From: Lutibaculum baratangense AMV1
Lineage (GTDB): Bacteria; Pseudomonadota; Alphaproteobacteria; Rhizobiales; Tepidamorphaceae
Assembly (NCBI RefSeq): GCF_000496075.1
Contig: NZ_AWXZ01000026.1
Location: 1 to 64,000, forward strand
DNA: 64,000 nt
Direction: 5' to 3'
Below are positions 1 through 8,245 of the stretch, one piece after another. A program made the position numbers and the translations under genes. The notes under the pieces are model-generated. The model ran no database searches and was not told the origin of the DNA. It saw only the letters and a list, made by a program, of their open reading frames with translations. Position 1 is the stretch's first letter, and each line of letters begins with the position of its first letter.

Positions 1-8
1 AGTCTGAC

Positions 9-32
9 GGTGCCGCCCCGTGGGGCGGCACC
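9..32. terminator. GC-rich hairpin at the left edge
   Basis: A perfect 11-bp inverted repeat (left arm 9-19, right arm 22-32, two-base gap) lies just past the 3' end of the minus-strand PRC-barrel gene. It could end transcription from either side. There is no clear T-run on the minus strand, so it is a terminator-like hairpin rather than a textbook intrinsic terminator. Confidence 0.45.
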
Positions 33-58
33 GCGGCTTTAAGGCCTGATTGCGTGTC

Positions 59-883
59 TCAGTCGCGCTCGTAGAACGCCTGGTTCTCGCTGAGCCAGTT
101 CTCGTCGCGGGTCCAGGCATAGTCGCCGCGATCAAAGGTCGGCGCGTTCTCGAGCTGCTCCTCCGTCAGGTCGACGAAGACGACGTCGCGGTCCGTCGAG
201 ATGCGCGCCTGGTCGAGCGGGATGGCCGAAGCGTTCTCGCCGATGCCCAGGAAGCCGCCATAGGACACGACGAGGAACGACTGTCCGCCCGACGTATCGA
301 GAACGACATCGTCCACCTCGCCGATCGAGTCGCCGGCGGCGCCGCGGACGTCCGTGCCAATCAGTTCGTCCATGCGGAGCTGACCCTCGAGCTCGCTCAC
401 GCGGACCGCGGCCTCACGCTGCTGCTGAAGGCGCTCGTCATAGCCGAGAGCGGTCGCGCCGCCGGCCGTGCCCGTCACTCCGGTGCCGACGGCACCCGGC
501 TGCGCCGTGCCCATCGTGCCGGTGGTCGTCGCGGCCATGTCCCGGTAGCTCTCGGGATCATTCACGATCTCCTGCATTGCCTCCGCGACCCGCTGGCACG
601 CCTCCGTCTGGCCGTACTGCTCGAGGCGCCACGCGGTGTCGCGCATCATGCGCAGGTCGCGCATCATCGAGCCCGTGTAGCCGGCGCGTGCCTCCGGGTC
701 CTCGAGGACCTGCCGTTCGAAGTCCTGCTGGATCACCTGGCAATCCCCGGTCTGCCCCTGCTGGACCGTCGCCTGCTGCTGCCCGGCTGCGCTTCCGGAG
801 GTCTGACCCTGCTGGGCCATCGCCGGTGCCGAGAGGCCAAGCGCCACGAGCCCGAGTGCGGTCGTCTTCAGAAGCGTGTTCAT
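59..883 (-). CDS. Secreted PRC-barrel domain protein
   Basis: A 274-residue protein of unknown exact role. Residues 1-23 form a classical signal peptide (MNTLLK, hydrophobic core, AMA cleavage motif), so it is exported to the periplasm. A Gln/Gly/Thr-rich stretch follows, then a segment with several Cys, and a C-terminal PRC-barrel-like region at about residues 170-245 (LIGTDVRGAAGDSIGEVDDV, then a hydrophobic VVSYGGFLGIGE strand) like that of alphaproteobacterial PRC-barrel photosystem-H-like proteins. A strong AGGAGG site (complement of 890-895) precedes the ATG and fixes the start. PRC barrels are small beta folds used in protein or RNA contacts; no enzyme activity is implied. The family call is good, the function is open. 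Confidence 0.85.
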   Translation of the reverse strand: MNTLLKTTALGLVALGLSAPAMAQQGQTSGSAAGQQQATVQQGQTGDCQVIQQDFERQVLEDPEARAGYTGSMMRDLRMMRDTAWRLEQYGQTEACQRVAEAMQEIVNDPESYRDMAATTTGTMGTAQPGAVGTGVTGTAGGATALGYDERLQQQREAAVRVSELEGQLRMDELIGTDVRGAAGDSIGEVDDVVLDTSGGQSFLVVSYGGFLGIGENASAIPLDQARISTDRDVVFVDLTEEQLENAPTFDRGDYAWTRDENWLSENQAFYERD

Positions 884-1204
884 GTCGTTCCTCCTGCAGT
901 CTATGCCGGCGCTCCGTGTCGCGCCGTGTGATGTCTGAAAAATAAATTGAAAGTCGATTTGTTCCGACGCCGGGATGCGTGCTTATCGTCTTCTTCTTCG
1001 GGCGCTGGTAAAGTCGGGAGGCTTATGAAGAATATCTGTATATATCGGGCATGAAACCGAATGTACGCGATATGACGGGAACATAACCATCCACTCCGGC
1101 CGCTTTCCGTGCCGGGGGCAGGGGGATTAGGGCCTGGACAACGGATCTGCGGCGAGGGCGCGGTCGCGACCGAGACGAATCCTCGGCGGTCCGCCCCCTG
1201 GATC
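884..1204. other. Intergenic region, promoter side of the PRC-barrel gene
   Basis: This 321-base gap holds the ribosome binding site and presumably the promoter of the minus-strand PRC-barrel gene (an AT-rich patch at about 940-962), then the 3' side of the AraC-type gene. An AT-rich segment at about 1025-1085 stands out from its surroundings. No convincing gene, RNA or repeat was seen. Confidence 0.4.
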
Positions 1205-2239
1205 TCAGTCCTCGTTTGAGGCCGCGCAATGTTCGGCGCCCCCGAGCATCTGGCCCCGGCGCCAGGCGGCTGGCGGCAGCCCGAAGGCGCGCTTGAAGGC
1301 GCGGTTGAAGGCGGCTTCCGACTCGTAGCCTGCGCCGAAGGCGACCTGGGCGACGGTGTCGTGGGAACTCTCCAGTTGCTGCGCCGCCATCCGTAGTCGC
1401 CAGCCCGTCAGGTAGTGCATCGGGCCCTCGCCAAGCACCCGTGTGAAGCGGTCGACGAAGGCGGAGCGCGAGAGGGCGACTTCGCGGGCGAGCTCCTCCG
1501 ACGTCCAGCGCCTGGTCGGCTGCGCGTGCATGATCATGAGGGCGCGGCCGACCACCGGGTCGCGCAAGCCGGCGAGCCAGCCGCGGTCGCTCCGTGGCAG
1601 CGCTGCGAGATAGTTGCGCACCGCCTCGACGAAGAGGAGCTCCGCCAGGCGGGCGAGCCGGGCCGGATCTGCATGGCCGGAGGCGAGCTGTTGCGTCGCG
1701 AAGCGCAGCGAACTCTCGATCCACCCGCCGAGCGCTGCCTCGACGTTCAGGACGAGCACGTCTGGAAGCATGTCGCAGATTGGCAGTCGCGGCGCGTTCG
1801 TCCCGAGGAACCCGCAGAGGATGAGTGTCTGTGCGCCGCCGCCGCCATGCACGATGCGGGCGAGGCCCCCGCTCTCGTCGGGCTGGACGAGCGGGTCGGC
1901 GCTGACGGGTTTCACGCCCTCGCCGCTGCCCAGGACATGCGGCGTGTTGCGTGGAAGGATGATGATCTCTCCGGCTGCGGCCGGCAGGGTCTGCTCTCCC
2001 GCCGTCACGAGCAGCCGCCCGTCGATCACGTAGTGGTACGCGATCATGTTCGCCGGCTGCGGCATGAACGGCCTGCAGTCCTCCGGCGTCACGTGGGAGA
2101 GGATGCACCAGGGCGAGGTGAACTCCGCCTCGAGGAAGATCCCGCCCCTCAGCTCCATCGCGCGGAAGAGATCGATCAGCGGATCCACGCCTGTCCCCTC
2201 AACTGGCGGATCGGTCAAGTGATCCGGTCTCGCGGTCAT
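1205..2239 (-). CDS. AraC-family transcriptional regulator (cupin plus HTH)
   Basis: A 344-residue regulator. The N-terminal half is a cupin-type ligand-binding domain of the kind that begins with LFRAMELRGGIF and continues with a PWC motif and AYHYVIDGRL. The C-terminal hundred residues form the double helix-turn-helix of AraC/XylS proteins (RRWTSEELAREVALSRSAF and later AQVAFGAGYESEAAFNRAFK). The ATG at 2239 is chosen because homology-like sequence starts right after it; upstream in-frame starts would run into the divergent gene, but no good ribosome binding site is visible, so the start is uncertain. It is divergent from the homocysteine S-methyltransferase gene and is the natural candidate for its regulator. 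The inducer is unknown. Confidence 0.88.
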   Translation of the reverse strand: MTARPDHLTDPPVEGTGVDPLIDLFRAMELRGGIFLEAEFTSPWCILSHVTPEDCRPFMPQPANMIAYHYVIDGRLLVTAGEQTLPAAAGEIIILPRNTPHVLGSGEGVKPVSADPLVQPDESGGLARIVHGGGGAQTLILCGFLGTNAPRLPICDMLPDVLVLNVEAALGGWIESSLRFATQQLASGHADPARLARLAELLFVEAVRNYLAALPRSDRGWLAGLRDPVVGRALMIMHAQPTRRWTSEELAREVALSRSAFVDRFTRVLGEGPMHYLTGWRLRMAAQQLESSHDTVAQVAFGAGYESEAAFNRAFKRAFGLPPAAWRRGQMLGGAEHCAASNED

Positions 2240-2365
2240 TACGGCCCGAAGAACGATGCGGCATACGTCGCGGCCTCGACACACATGCCGCTGCGTCAGC
2301 ATCCTACCACCTTTCCCCGGTGCAGGCGCGGCTTGACGAACCCCTGGAACCTGAAGGGAAACGAG
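2240..2365. promoter_or_regulatory. Divergent promoter region of the araC-type and methyltransferase genes
   Basis: 126 bases separate the two divergent start codons, so promoters for both and any AraC-type operator must lie here. GGGAAACGAG just before 2366 is a plausible ribosome binding site for the plus-strand gene. No operator could be defined by eye. Confidence 0.5.
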
Positions 2366-3307
2366 ATGACCAGCTTTCGACATGCACTGCCGCAACTGCG
2401 CGGCGAGCCTTTCCTCACCGACGGCGGGATCGAGACGAGCCTCATCTTCCACCACGGCCTCGATCTGCCGCTCTTCGCCTCCTACGTCCTTCTCGACGCC
2501 GAAGAGGGGCGGGCGGCGCTGAAGGCTTACTACCGGGACTACCTGAAGCTCTCCACGGCCCGCGGCGTCGGCTTCCTACTCGAGAGCCCGACCTGGCGCT
2601 GCTCGACCGGCTGGGGCGCCCGGCTCGGCCATGACGGGGAGGCCGTCGCGGCCTTCAATCGCGACGCCGTGCGCCTGATGGAGGAACTGCGGGACGAGAC
2701 GGCGTCCCCCGCGCCCATCGTCATCTCCGGCAATATCGGGCCGCGCGGCGACGGCTACGCGGTCGAGCAGCGGCTCACCGAGGACGAGGCGGAGCGCTAC
2801 CACAGCCACCAGATCCGCACCTTCGCCGACACGGCCGCGGACATGGTCACGGCGGTGACGATGACGCATACGGAGGAGGCGATCGGCATCGTCCGTGCCG
2901 CGGGCGCAGTGGACATGCCGGTGGCGATCGCCTTCACCACCGAGACCGACGGGCGGCTTCCATCCGGCGAGACGCTGGCCGAGGCGATCGAGGCGGTCGA
3001 CCATGCGACCGGCTCGGCGGCCGCCTACTACATGATCAACTGCGCGCACCCCGACCACTTCGCCGACGCGTTGGAAGGGGGCGACTGGCGCGCACGCATC
3101 CGCGGCGTCCGTGCGAACGCGTCCCGCAAGAGCCATGCCGAGCTCGACGAGTCCGACACGCTCGATCCCGGCGATCCCGAGGAGCTGGCGCGGGACTACG
3201 TGCGGCTGAGGCGCATGCTTCCCAACCTCTCGATCTTCGGCGGCTGCTGCGGCACCGACCACCGGCATATCGAGCGGATCGGCGACGCCTGCCTCGCGGC
3301 GGCCTGA
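2366..3307 (+). CDS. Homocysteine S-methyltransferase family protein
   Basis: A 313-residue single-domain enzyme of the Hcy-binding TIM-barrel family, which moves a methyl group from a donor such as S-methylmethionine or betaine to homocysteine to make methionine. Visible hallmarks are the N-terminal LTDGGIETSL, a substrate-site cysteine in INCAHP (C226) and the C-terminal zinc-binding pair in GGCCGTDHRHI (C294, C295). The methyl donor cannot be read from sequence; it could be an MmuM-like or BHMT-like enzyme. The ATG at 2366 follows a GGGAAACGAG ribosome site. It stands alone on its strand, divergent from an AraC-type regulator. Confidence 0.9.
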   Translation: MTSFRHALPQLRGEPFLTDGGIETSLIFHHGLDLPLFASYVLLDAEEGRAALKAYYRDYLKLSTARGVGFLLESPTWRCSTGWGARLGHDGEAVAAFNRDAVRLMEELRDETASPAPIVISGNIGPRGDGYAVEQRLTEDEAERYHSHQIRTFADTAADMVTAVTMTHTEEAIGIVRAAGAVDMPVAIAFTTETDGRLPSGETLAEAIEAVDHATGSAAAYYMINCAHPDHFADALEGGDWRARIRGVRANASRKSHAELDESDTLDPGDPEELARDYVRLRRMLPNLSIFGGCCGTDHRHIERIGDACLAAA

Positions 3308-3426
3308 CGAGTACGGTGGGCACGAGGGAGCCGGCAGGGGCCTGCGGCGCGGGCAGCGTTCGCTCGATGCCCGTGCCGGCCGTCGCGGCGGAATCGGGGC
3401 GCCGACTGATCCTCATCGAGACGTTC

Positions 3427-3460
3427 CTGAGGGCGGGCCCGCGAGGATGCCCGCCCTCAG
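3427..3460. terminator. Strong hairpin between the methyltransferase gene and the ars operon
   Basis: A 12-bp perfect inverted repeat (arms 3427-3438 and 3449-3460) with a 10-base loop lies 120 bases past the methyltransferase stop. It probably ends that transcript and insulates the arsenic operon, although no U-rich tail follows. Confidence 0.5.
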
Positions 3461-3495
3461 CGTGCAGGCGGTGGGGAGCCTGTCCAGGAGAGGGA

Positions 3496-3523
3496 TTGAC
3501 ATCCCCTTTAATTCGCATATTCT
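3496..3523 (+). promoter_or_regulatory. Predicted sigma-70 promoter of the ars operon
   Basis: TTGACA (3496-3501) is followed after 16 bases by TATTCT (3518-3523). The expected transcription start, six or seven bases downstream, falls at or next to the A of the ATG at 3530, which would make the message leaderless. In line with this, no ribosome binding site precedes that ATG. Confidence 0.6.
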
Positions 3524-3532
3524 CGAAATATG
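3516..3532. promoter_or_regulatory. Candidate ArsR operator overlapping the -10 box and start codon
   Basis: A perfect 6-bp inverted repeat, CATATT (3516-3521) and AATATG (3527-3532) around a 5-base spacer, covers the predicted -10 box, the transcription start and the ATG. A second, looser symmetry (ATTCG / CGAAAT) sits inside the same stretch. An autorepressor bound here would block polymerase, as expected for an ArsR-type sensor. Confidence 0.5.
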
Positions 3533-4375
3533 GAAAGAACGGTGTCCTCTCGCCTCGCCACGCTTGGCCATCCCCAGCGGCTGGCGATCTTTCGGCTGCT
3601 CATGCGGCGTTATCCCGACCGGGTGCCGGCGGGTGAGCTCGCCGAGGCGCTCGAGCTCAAGGCCAGCACGCTGTCGGCCTATCTGTCGGCGCTGATGCAG
3701 GCGAACCTGGTGACCCAGGAGAGGGTGGGGACCTCTCTGCGCTACTCCGTCGACATGGCGGAGACGCGACAAACCTTCGACTACCTGCTGCTCGATTGCT
3801 GCCGGGGGCGGCCCGAGGTGTGCCTGCCCGTCTCGCTTCCATCCTCGCCGGGAACCGCCGCCATGTCAGACCGCAAGTACAAGGTGCTCTTCATCTGCAC
3901 CGGCAATTCCGCCCGCTCGATCTTCGCGGAGGCGATCCTCCGCAAGGAGGGGGGCGACCGGTTCGAGGCGTTCTCCGCCGGCACCAGGCCAAACTCCGAG
4001 CTGAACCCGTTCGCGCTCGAGGTGCTCGCGCAGAACGGCCACGACATCTCGCTGCTGCGGTCGAAGAACGTGGCGGAGTTCCAGGGGCCGGATGGGCCGG
4101 TGTTCGACTTCGTCTTCACCGTCTGCAATCAGGCCGCCAACGAGGACTGCCCCGCCTGGGGCGGACAGCCCGTCAGCGCCCATTGGGGCATGCCCGACCC
4201 GGTGAAGGCCGAGGGCACCGACGCGGAGAAGAGCCTCGCCTTCCAGCAAACCTACGGAGCGCTCAGGAACCGCATCAGGGCGTTCGCGGCGCTCCCCATC
4301 GCCTCGCTCGACCGAATCGCGCTCCAGAAGCAGGTCGACGCGATCGGCAGCGCGGACGCCGGAGCGCCGGCATGA
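3530..4375 (+). CDS. ArsR-type repressor fused to arsenate reductase ArsC
   Basis: A 281-residue fusion. Residues 1-100 are an ArsR/SmtB winged helix ([33 protein letters not shown] recognition region). At its end is C90-C91 ... C98, the Cys-Cys-x6-Cys arrangement at the position used for arsenite binding in the AfArsR subgroup. After a short Ser/Pro linker, residues 112-281 are a low-molecular-weight-phosphatase-fold arsenate reductase with the P-loop C123-TGNSAR and further cysteines C199 and C207 (TVCNQA, EDCPAW) able to relay the disulfide. It would thus sense As(III) and make it from As(V). The ATG at 3530 lacks a ribosome site (see promoter). Its stop overlaps the next start (ATGA), so the operon is translationally coupled. 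Confidence 0.9.
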   Translation: MERTVSSRLATLGHPQRLAIFRLLMRRYPDRVPAGELAEALELKASTLSAYLSALMQANLVTQERVGTSLRYSVDMAETRQTFDYLLLDCCRGRPEVCLPVSLPSSPGTAAMSDRKYKVLFICTGNSARSIFAEAILRKEGGDRFEAFSAGTRPNSELNPFALEVLAQNGHDISLLRSKNVAEFQGPDGPVFDFVFTVCNQAANEDCPAWGGQPVSAHWGMPDPVKAEGTDAEKSLAFQQTYGALRNRIRAFAALPIASLDRIALQKQVDAIGSADAGAPA

Positions 4376-5370
4376 CCGTCTACGCGCTGAACGGTCTCGG
4401 CCGGATGGGCAAGCTCGCGCTGAAACCGCTTCTGGCGCGCGGCGCGGAGCTCGCCTGGATCAACGACGCGGTGGGGGATCCGGCGATGCACGCGCATCTC
4501 CTGGAGTTCGACACCGTGCACGGCAGGTGGGCCGCGGATTTCCGGCACGACGAGCGGAGCCTGACGGTCGACGGCACGAGGCTGCCCTTCGTCGGCGCGA
4601 AGGAGATCTCCGCCCTGCCGCTCGACGGCGTCGACGTGGTGATCGACTGCACCGGCGTCTTCAAGTCGGAGGCGAAGCTCGCCCCCTATTTCGAGGCGGG
4701 CGTGAAGAAGGTCGTCGTCTCCGCGCCGGTGAAGGACGGGGGCGCGGCGAACATCGTCTACGGCGTGAATGACGGCATCTACGACCCGGCGCGGCATCGC
4801 ATCGTCACCGCCGCGTCCTGCACGACGAACTGCCTCGCGCCGGTGGTGAAGGTGCTGCACGAGGCGATCGGCATACGCCACGGCTCGATCACCACGATCC
4901 ACGACGTCACGAACACCCAGACGATCGTCGATCGGCCCTCGAAGGACCTGCGGCGCGCCCGGTCGGCGCTCAACTCGCTCATCCCGACGACGACGGGAAG
5001 CGCCACCGCGATCTCGCTGATCTACCCTGAGCTGAAGGGCCGGCTGAACGGGCACGCGGTCCGCGTGCCGCTGCTCAACGCCTCGCTCACCGACTGCGTC
5101 TTCGAGGTCGAGCGCGCGACGACGGTGGAAGAGGTGAACGCCCTCTTCAAGGCCGCTGCCGAAGGCCCGCTGCGGGGCATCCTCGGCTACGAGGAGCGGC
5201 CGCTCGTTTCCGCCGACTACACCGACGACACCCGATCGGCGATCGTCGACGCGCCGTCGACCATGGTGGTCGACGGCACGCAGGTGAAGGTCTATGCCTG
5301 GTACGACAACGAGGTGGGCTACGCCCATCGCCTGGTCGACGTGGCCATGATGGTTGGAGGCTCGCTGTGA
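4372..5370 (+). CDS. ArsJ-associated glyceraldehyde-3-phosphate dehydrogenase
   Basis: A 332-residue NAD-dependent GAPDH homologue with a Rossmann start ([14 protein letters not shown]), the catalytic cysteine in SCTTNCLAP (C150) and the partner histidine in [10 protein letters not shown] (H177). Its place between an arsenate reductase and arsJ, with four-base overlaps on both sides, identifies it as the version that joins arsenate to glyceraldehyde-3-phosphate to give 1-arseno-3-phosphoglycerate for export, rather than the glycolytic copy. This pathway is established for gapdh-arsJ pairs; the assignment here rests on context and on the shortened N-terminus (no leading MAVKV). Confidence 0.93.
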   Translation: MTVYALNGLGRMGKLALKPLLARGAELAWINDAVGDPAMHAHLLEFDTVHGRWAADFRHDERSLTVDGTRLPFVGAKEISALPLDGVDVVIDCTGVFKSEAKLAPYFEAGVKKVVVSAPVKDGGAANIVYGVNDGIYDPARHRIVTAASCTTNCLAPVVKVLHEAIGIRHGSITTIHDVTNTQTIVDRPSKDLRRARSALNSLIPTTTGSATAISLIYPELKGRLNGHAVRVPLLNASLTDCVFEVERATTVEEVNALFKAAAEGPLRGILGYEERPLVSADYTDDTRSAIVDAPSTMVVDGTQVKVYAWYDNEVGYAHRLVDVAMMVGGSL

Positions 5371-6641
5371 GCGCGACGACCCGCCCGCAGGGCCTCTCGG
5401 CCTATGTCGCCGTCACCGCCGCCTACTGGGCCTTCATGCTGACGGACGGGGCGCTGCGGATGCTGGTGCTCCTGCATTTCCACACGCTCGGCTTCACGCC
5501 GATTCAGCTCGCCTATCTCTTCGTGCTCTACGAGATCGCCGGCATGGTCACGAACCTGTCGGCGGGGTGGATCGCCGCGCGCTTCGGCCTCACCTCGACG
5601 CTCTATGCCGGTCTCGGTCTCCAGGTTGCAGCGCTGATCGCCCTGTCCCAACTCGATCCGGCCTGGGGGCTCGGCCTGTCCGTCGCCTTCGTGATGGCCG
5701 TGCAGGGGGCGAGCGGCGTCGCGAAGGACCTCGCGAAGATGTCCTCGAAGTCGGCGGTGAAGCTCCTCGCGCCGAAGGAGAGCGGCGGGCTCTTCCGCTG
5801 GGTCGCGCTCCTGACCGGCTCCAAGAACGCCGTGAAGGGGCTCGGTTTCCTCCTCGGCGCGGCGCTTCTCGCCACCGCCGGCTTCGTGTGGGCGGTCCTG
5901 GCGATGGCGGCGGTGCTGGCCGCCATTCTCGTGGCCGTCCTTGTCGCGATGCCGGCCGGCCTCCCCAAGGGTCGCAAGGGCGCGAAATTCTCCGAGGTCT
6001 TCTCGAAGTCGGCGAACGTCAACTGGCTCTCGGCCGCGCGCGTCTTCCTGTTCGGCGCGCGCGACGTGTGGTTCGTGGTCGGCATCCCGATCTACTTCTA
6101 CGCCGTGCTGTCGGACGGCACGGAGGAGGGCAACCGTGCGGCCTTCTTCCTGATCGGCACCTTCATGGCCGTGTGGATCATTCTCTACGGGGCGGTGCAG
6201 GCCGCCGCGCCGCGGCTCCTCGACGCGCCCGCCAGATCGGAGGGCCAGCTCGTCGGCGCGGCCCGTGGCTGGGCGGTGTGGCTCTTCCTCGTGCCGGCGG
6301 TCCTGACCGCCGCCGCCCTCGCTTCGCCCGAGCCGCAGCCCTGGCTGACGGCGACGCTCGTCGCGGGGCTCCTCGTCTTCGGCGCCGTCTTCGCCATCAA
6401 CTCCTCCCTCCATTCCTACCTGATCCTCGCCTTCACGAAGGCCGAGCGGGTGACGATGGATGTCGGCTTCTACTACATGGCGAATGCGGGCGGCCGCCTG
6501 ATCGGCACCGTCCTCTCGGGCGTGACCTACCAGGTGGGCGGGCTCGCGCTGACGCTCGGAACCGCAGCCGCGATGGTCGCGCTCAGTGCGGTTGCGGCGG
6601 GCAGGCTTCGCGCGGACAATCCGGGCGTGACGCCCGCCTGA
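5367..6641 (+). CDS. arsJ: Organoarsenical efflux MFS transporter ArsJ
   Basis: A 424-residue major-facilitator protein with about a dozen hydrophobic segments. It expels 1-arseno-3-phosphoglycerate, which breaks down outside to free arsenate, giving arsenate resistance together with the upstream GAPDH. Family-typical stretches include [20 protein letters not shown] near the start and [18 protein letters not shown] between helices. Translation starts at GTG 5367, overlapping the GAPDH stop. The operon has no visible ArsB or Acr3 pump, so arsenite made by the fused ArsC would have to leave by another route or be cleared by a pump encoded elsewhere. Confidence 0.94.
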   Translation: MSATTRPQGLSAYVAVTAAYWAFMLTDGALRMLVLLHFHTLGFTPIQLAYLFVLYEIAGMVTNLSAGWIAARFGLTSTLYAGLGLQVAALIALSQLDPAWGLGLSVAFVMAVQGASGVAKDLAKMSSKSAVKLLAPKESGGLFRWVALLTGSKNAVKGLGFLLGAALLATAGFVWAVLAMAAVLAAILVAVLVAMPAGLPKGRKGAKFSEVFSKSANVNWLSAARVFLFGARDVWFVVGIPIYFYAVLSDGTEEGNRAAFFLIGTFMAVWIILYGAVQAAAPRLLDAPARSEGQLVGAARGWAVWLFLVPAVLTAAALASPEPQPWLTATLVAGLLVFGAVFAINSSLHSYLILAFTKAERVTMDVGFYYMANAGGRLIGTVLSGVTYQVGGLALTLGTAAAMVALSAVAAGRLRADNPGVTPA

Positions 6642-6697
6642 GCAGTGACGTGGAGATCCCGCCGCGCCGAGGCTCGAGGGGCGCCGGAGCTCCAGCG

Positions 6698-6722
6698 GAA
6701 CGCGGGGCCGCCGGCCCCGTTC
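6698..6722. terminator. Hairpin after arsJ
   Basis: GAACG-c-GGGGCC (from 6698), a GCC loop and GGCCCC-GTTC (to 6722) form a strong stem with one bulge, 56 bases past the arsJ stop. No T-run follows. It probably ends or stabilises the ars transcript. Confidence 0.4.
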
Positions 6723-6758
6723 TGAGAGGATCGTCAACGACCCTCGAGGAGAGGCACC

Positions 6759-7253
6759 TTGCAGCCCTGGGCGAAGATCGCGCTTTCGGCGCTCCTGACG
6801 GGAACGGTCGCAAGCCTCGTCACCACCGCGGCGCTCGCGGGGCTCGCCCGGCGCGAGGGCAGGTCGGCCGTGCAGCCGACCCACGCGACGAGCCACTGGC
6901 TGCACGGCGAGGGGGCCGGTCATGTGGAGGAGATCGATCTCGCCCACACCGGGCTCGGCTTCGCGACCCACCATGCTTCCGCGGGCTTCTGGGCGCTGCC
7001 GTTCGAGGCGTGGCTCGCGACGCGGCCGCCGCGCTCCACGGCGGAACTCCTGCGCGACGCGACGGTCATGGCCGGCATCGCCGCAGTGGTCGACTATCGC
7101 CTCGTTCCGAAACGCCTCACGCCGGGCTGGGAGGAGGTCCTGTCGCCGCGTTCGATCGCGGCGGTCTACGGCACCCTGGCGCTCGCCCTGGCGGCAGGCG
7201 CCACGATCAACCAGCGCCTCGCGGAAGATCGCCCGCCCGGCACGCGCCGATAG
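6759..7253 (+). CDS. Hypothetical membrane protein
   Basis: A 164-residue protein I do not recognise as a named family. A hydrophobic segment at residues 5-28 (ALSALLTGTVASLVTTAALAG) is followed by a His-containing middle (THATSHWLHGEGAGH) and two weaker hydrophobic segments at about 98-110 and 138-152. TTG at 6759 is taken as the start because a strong GAGGAGAGG site lies just upstream (about 6744-6752). It lies 117 bases after arsJ on the same strand, so it might share that transcript, but the hairpin between them argues for its own promoter. Codon use looks like the rest of the window. Confidence 0.7.
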   Translation: MQPWAKIALSALLTGTVASLVTTAALAGLARREGRSAVQPTHATSHWLHGEGAGHVEEIDLAHTGLGFATHHASAGFWALPFEAWLATRPPRSTAELLRDATVMAGIAAVVDYRLVPKRLTPGWEEVLSPRSIAAVYGTLALALAAGATINQRLAEDRPPGTRR

Positions 7254-7383
7254 CCCTCCCGGGCGCGTCGGTCCGTTCCGTGGGGCCGGACTCTAATCAC
7301 TTCTGGAGGAAAAACTCAGTGGCTGCCGCAGATCGACAGGCGGAAATACGTTCGCGTCTCACAGGACCTCAGAGGATCGACCC

Positions 7384-8079
7384 ATGACCGTCGTGCTCGC
7401 CACCGTGTGCCAAGATGGAGTCGTTCTCGGGTCGGACTCGCAGATCACAGACAAGGGGCGCGGTATGACATATCCCGCCGAGAAGCTGCACCCTTTGGGC
7501 GAATTGGCGGCCTGGGGCGGCAGTGGCGCGCGGTCGGTGCTGTTCGACGTCGAACGGTGCTTTGGCGAGAACAGCGCGGCCATTCTGGAGGCCCCCGACA
7601 TCGGACGCGCGTTGCAGGAACAGATCCTCCCAATCCTGCGTCATCACTACGACACGTTCATCTCCGACGTGCCGGGCGACGAAGGCGGCGGGACGCCGTC
7701 GGCCTACGTGATGGCCGCCGGATGGCGAGACGGCGAGCCGTGGATCGTAGAGATAACGCCTTCTGGAATGATCGGGCACTACGCCGATATCGGTTTCCAT
7801 GCGATCGGCAGCGGCGCCGCCATGGCTCAGCAGGCCGGCTCGCTGCTGTCCCACTTTCACTTGACCGCGCGGTCGCTGCGCTTCGGTTGCGCGGCCGTCC
7901 TGCGGGTCCTGGAAGCGCTCGACCTCACCTCTGCCAGCGTCGGTCGGCCATTCAGCCTGTGTCGTATTGACAAGGATGGTGCGCACCACCTCAGCGAGAA
8001 AGAGATTGAGCAGGTGAGCAAGGACGTGCGTCGATGGGAGGCGGCCGAACAGGCCGCCATTGCTGACATATTCGATTGA
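7384..8079 (+). CDS. Orphan proteasome/HslV-like Ntn hydrolase
   Basis: A 231-residue protein with the layout of a proteasome beta-type N-terminal nucleophile hydrolase. Removal of Met1 exposes Thr2; counting from it, Asp18 (VLGSDSQIT) and Lys34 (AEKLHPL) occupy the places of the catalytic Thr1-Asp17-Lys33 triad. A Gly-rich AWGGSGA follows, and a FHAIGSGAAMA motif at about 139-147 matches the GSG turn of the fold. It needs no long propeptide. No ATPase partner (HslU, Mpa/ARC, ClpX-like) is adjacent; downstream lies only a decayed transposase. Its sequence looks somewhat less GC-rich than the neighbours, suggesting transfer. It could be a self-compartmentalised peptidase or an amidohydrolase of this fold. 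An AGAGGA site precedes the ATG. Confidence 0.75.
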   Translation: MTVVLATVCQDGVVLGSDSQITDKGRGMTYPAEKLHPLGELAAWGGSGARSVLFDVERCFGENSAAILEAPDIGRALQEQILPILRHHYDTFISDVPGDEGGGTPSAYVMAAGWRDGEPWIVEITPSGMIGHYADIGFHAIGSGAAMAQQAGSLLSHFHLTARSLRFGCAAVLRVLEALDLTSASVGRPFSLCRIDKDGAHHLSEKEIEQVSKDVRRWEAAEQAAIADIFD

Positions 8080-8098
8080 GAAGATTTGCGAGCGCTAG

Positions 8099-8197
8099 CT
8101 AGCCCTGGTTGCGGTATCCGAGGTGGGGCCGCTCGGTGTTGTAGCGGACGAGCCAGCGGCCAAGGTCCTTCTCGAGATGGAACAGAGGAATGGCACT
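8099..8197 (-). mobile_element. Transposase remnant (C-terminal end, integrase-core type)
   Basis: Read on the minus strand, the last codons before a TAG at 8099-8101 give HLEKDLGRWL and then RYNTERPHLGYRNQG, the typical C-terminus of IS481/IS3-type DDE integrase-core transposases. The frame stays open for only a few more residues upstream (to about 8197) before sequence similarity is lost; no DDE core, start codon or terminal repeats remain. It is the stub of a decayed insertion sequence. Confidence 0.75.
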
Positions 8198-8229
8198 GAC
8201 GCAGAGCCTGATTGGCGCCGCGTCAGTGC
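8193..8229. repeat. Perfect 10-bp inverted repeat
   Basis: GCACTGACGC (8193-8202) and GCGTCAGTGC (8220-8229) are exact reverse complements around a 17-base loop. It sits between the transposase stub and the small broken gene. It may be a scar or end of a mobile element, or a terminator for the small minus-strand gene. Confidence 0.6.
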
Positions 8230-8245
8230 AGACGGCTTCACACCG

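Noticed and set aside
1415-2365. N-terminal extension of the homocysteine methyltransferase frame
   Set aside because: The frame is open across the AraC gene, but the family start and a ribosome site are at 2366 and the upstream part has no similarity to any domain.
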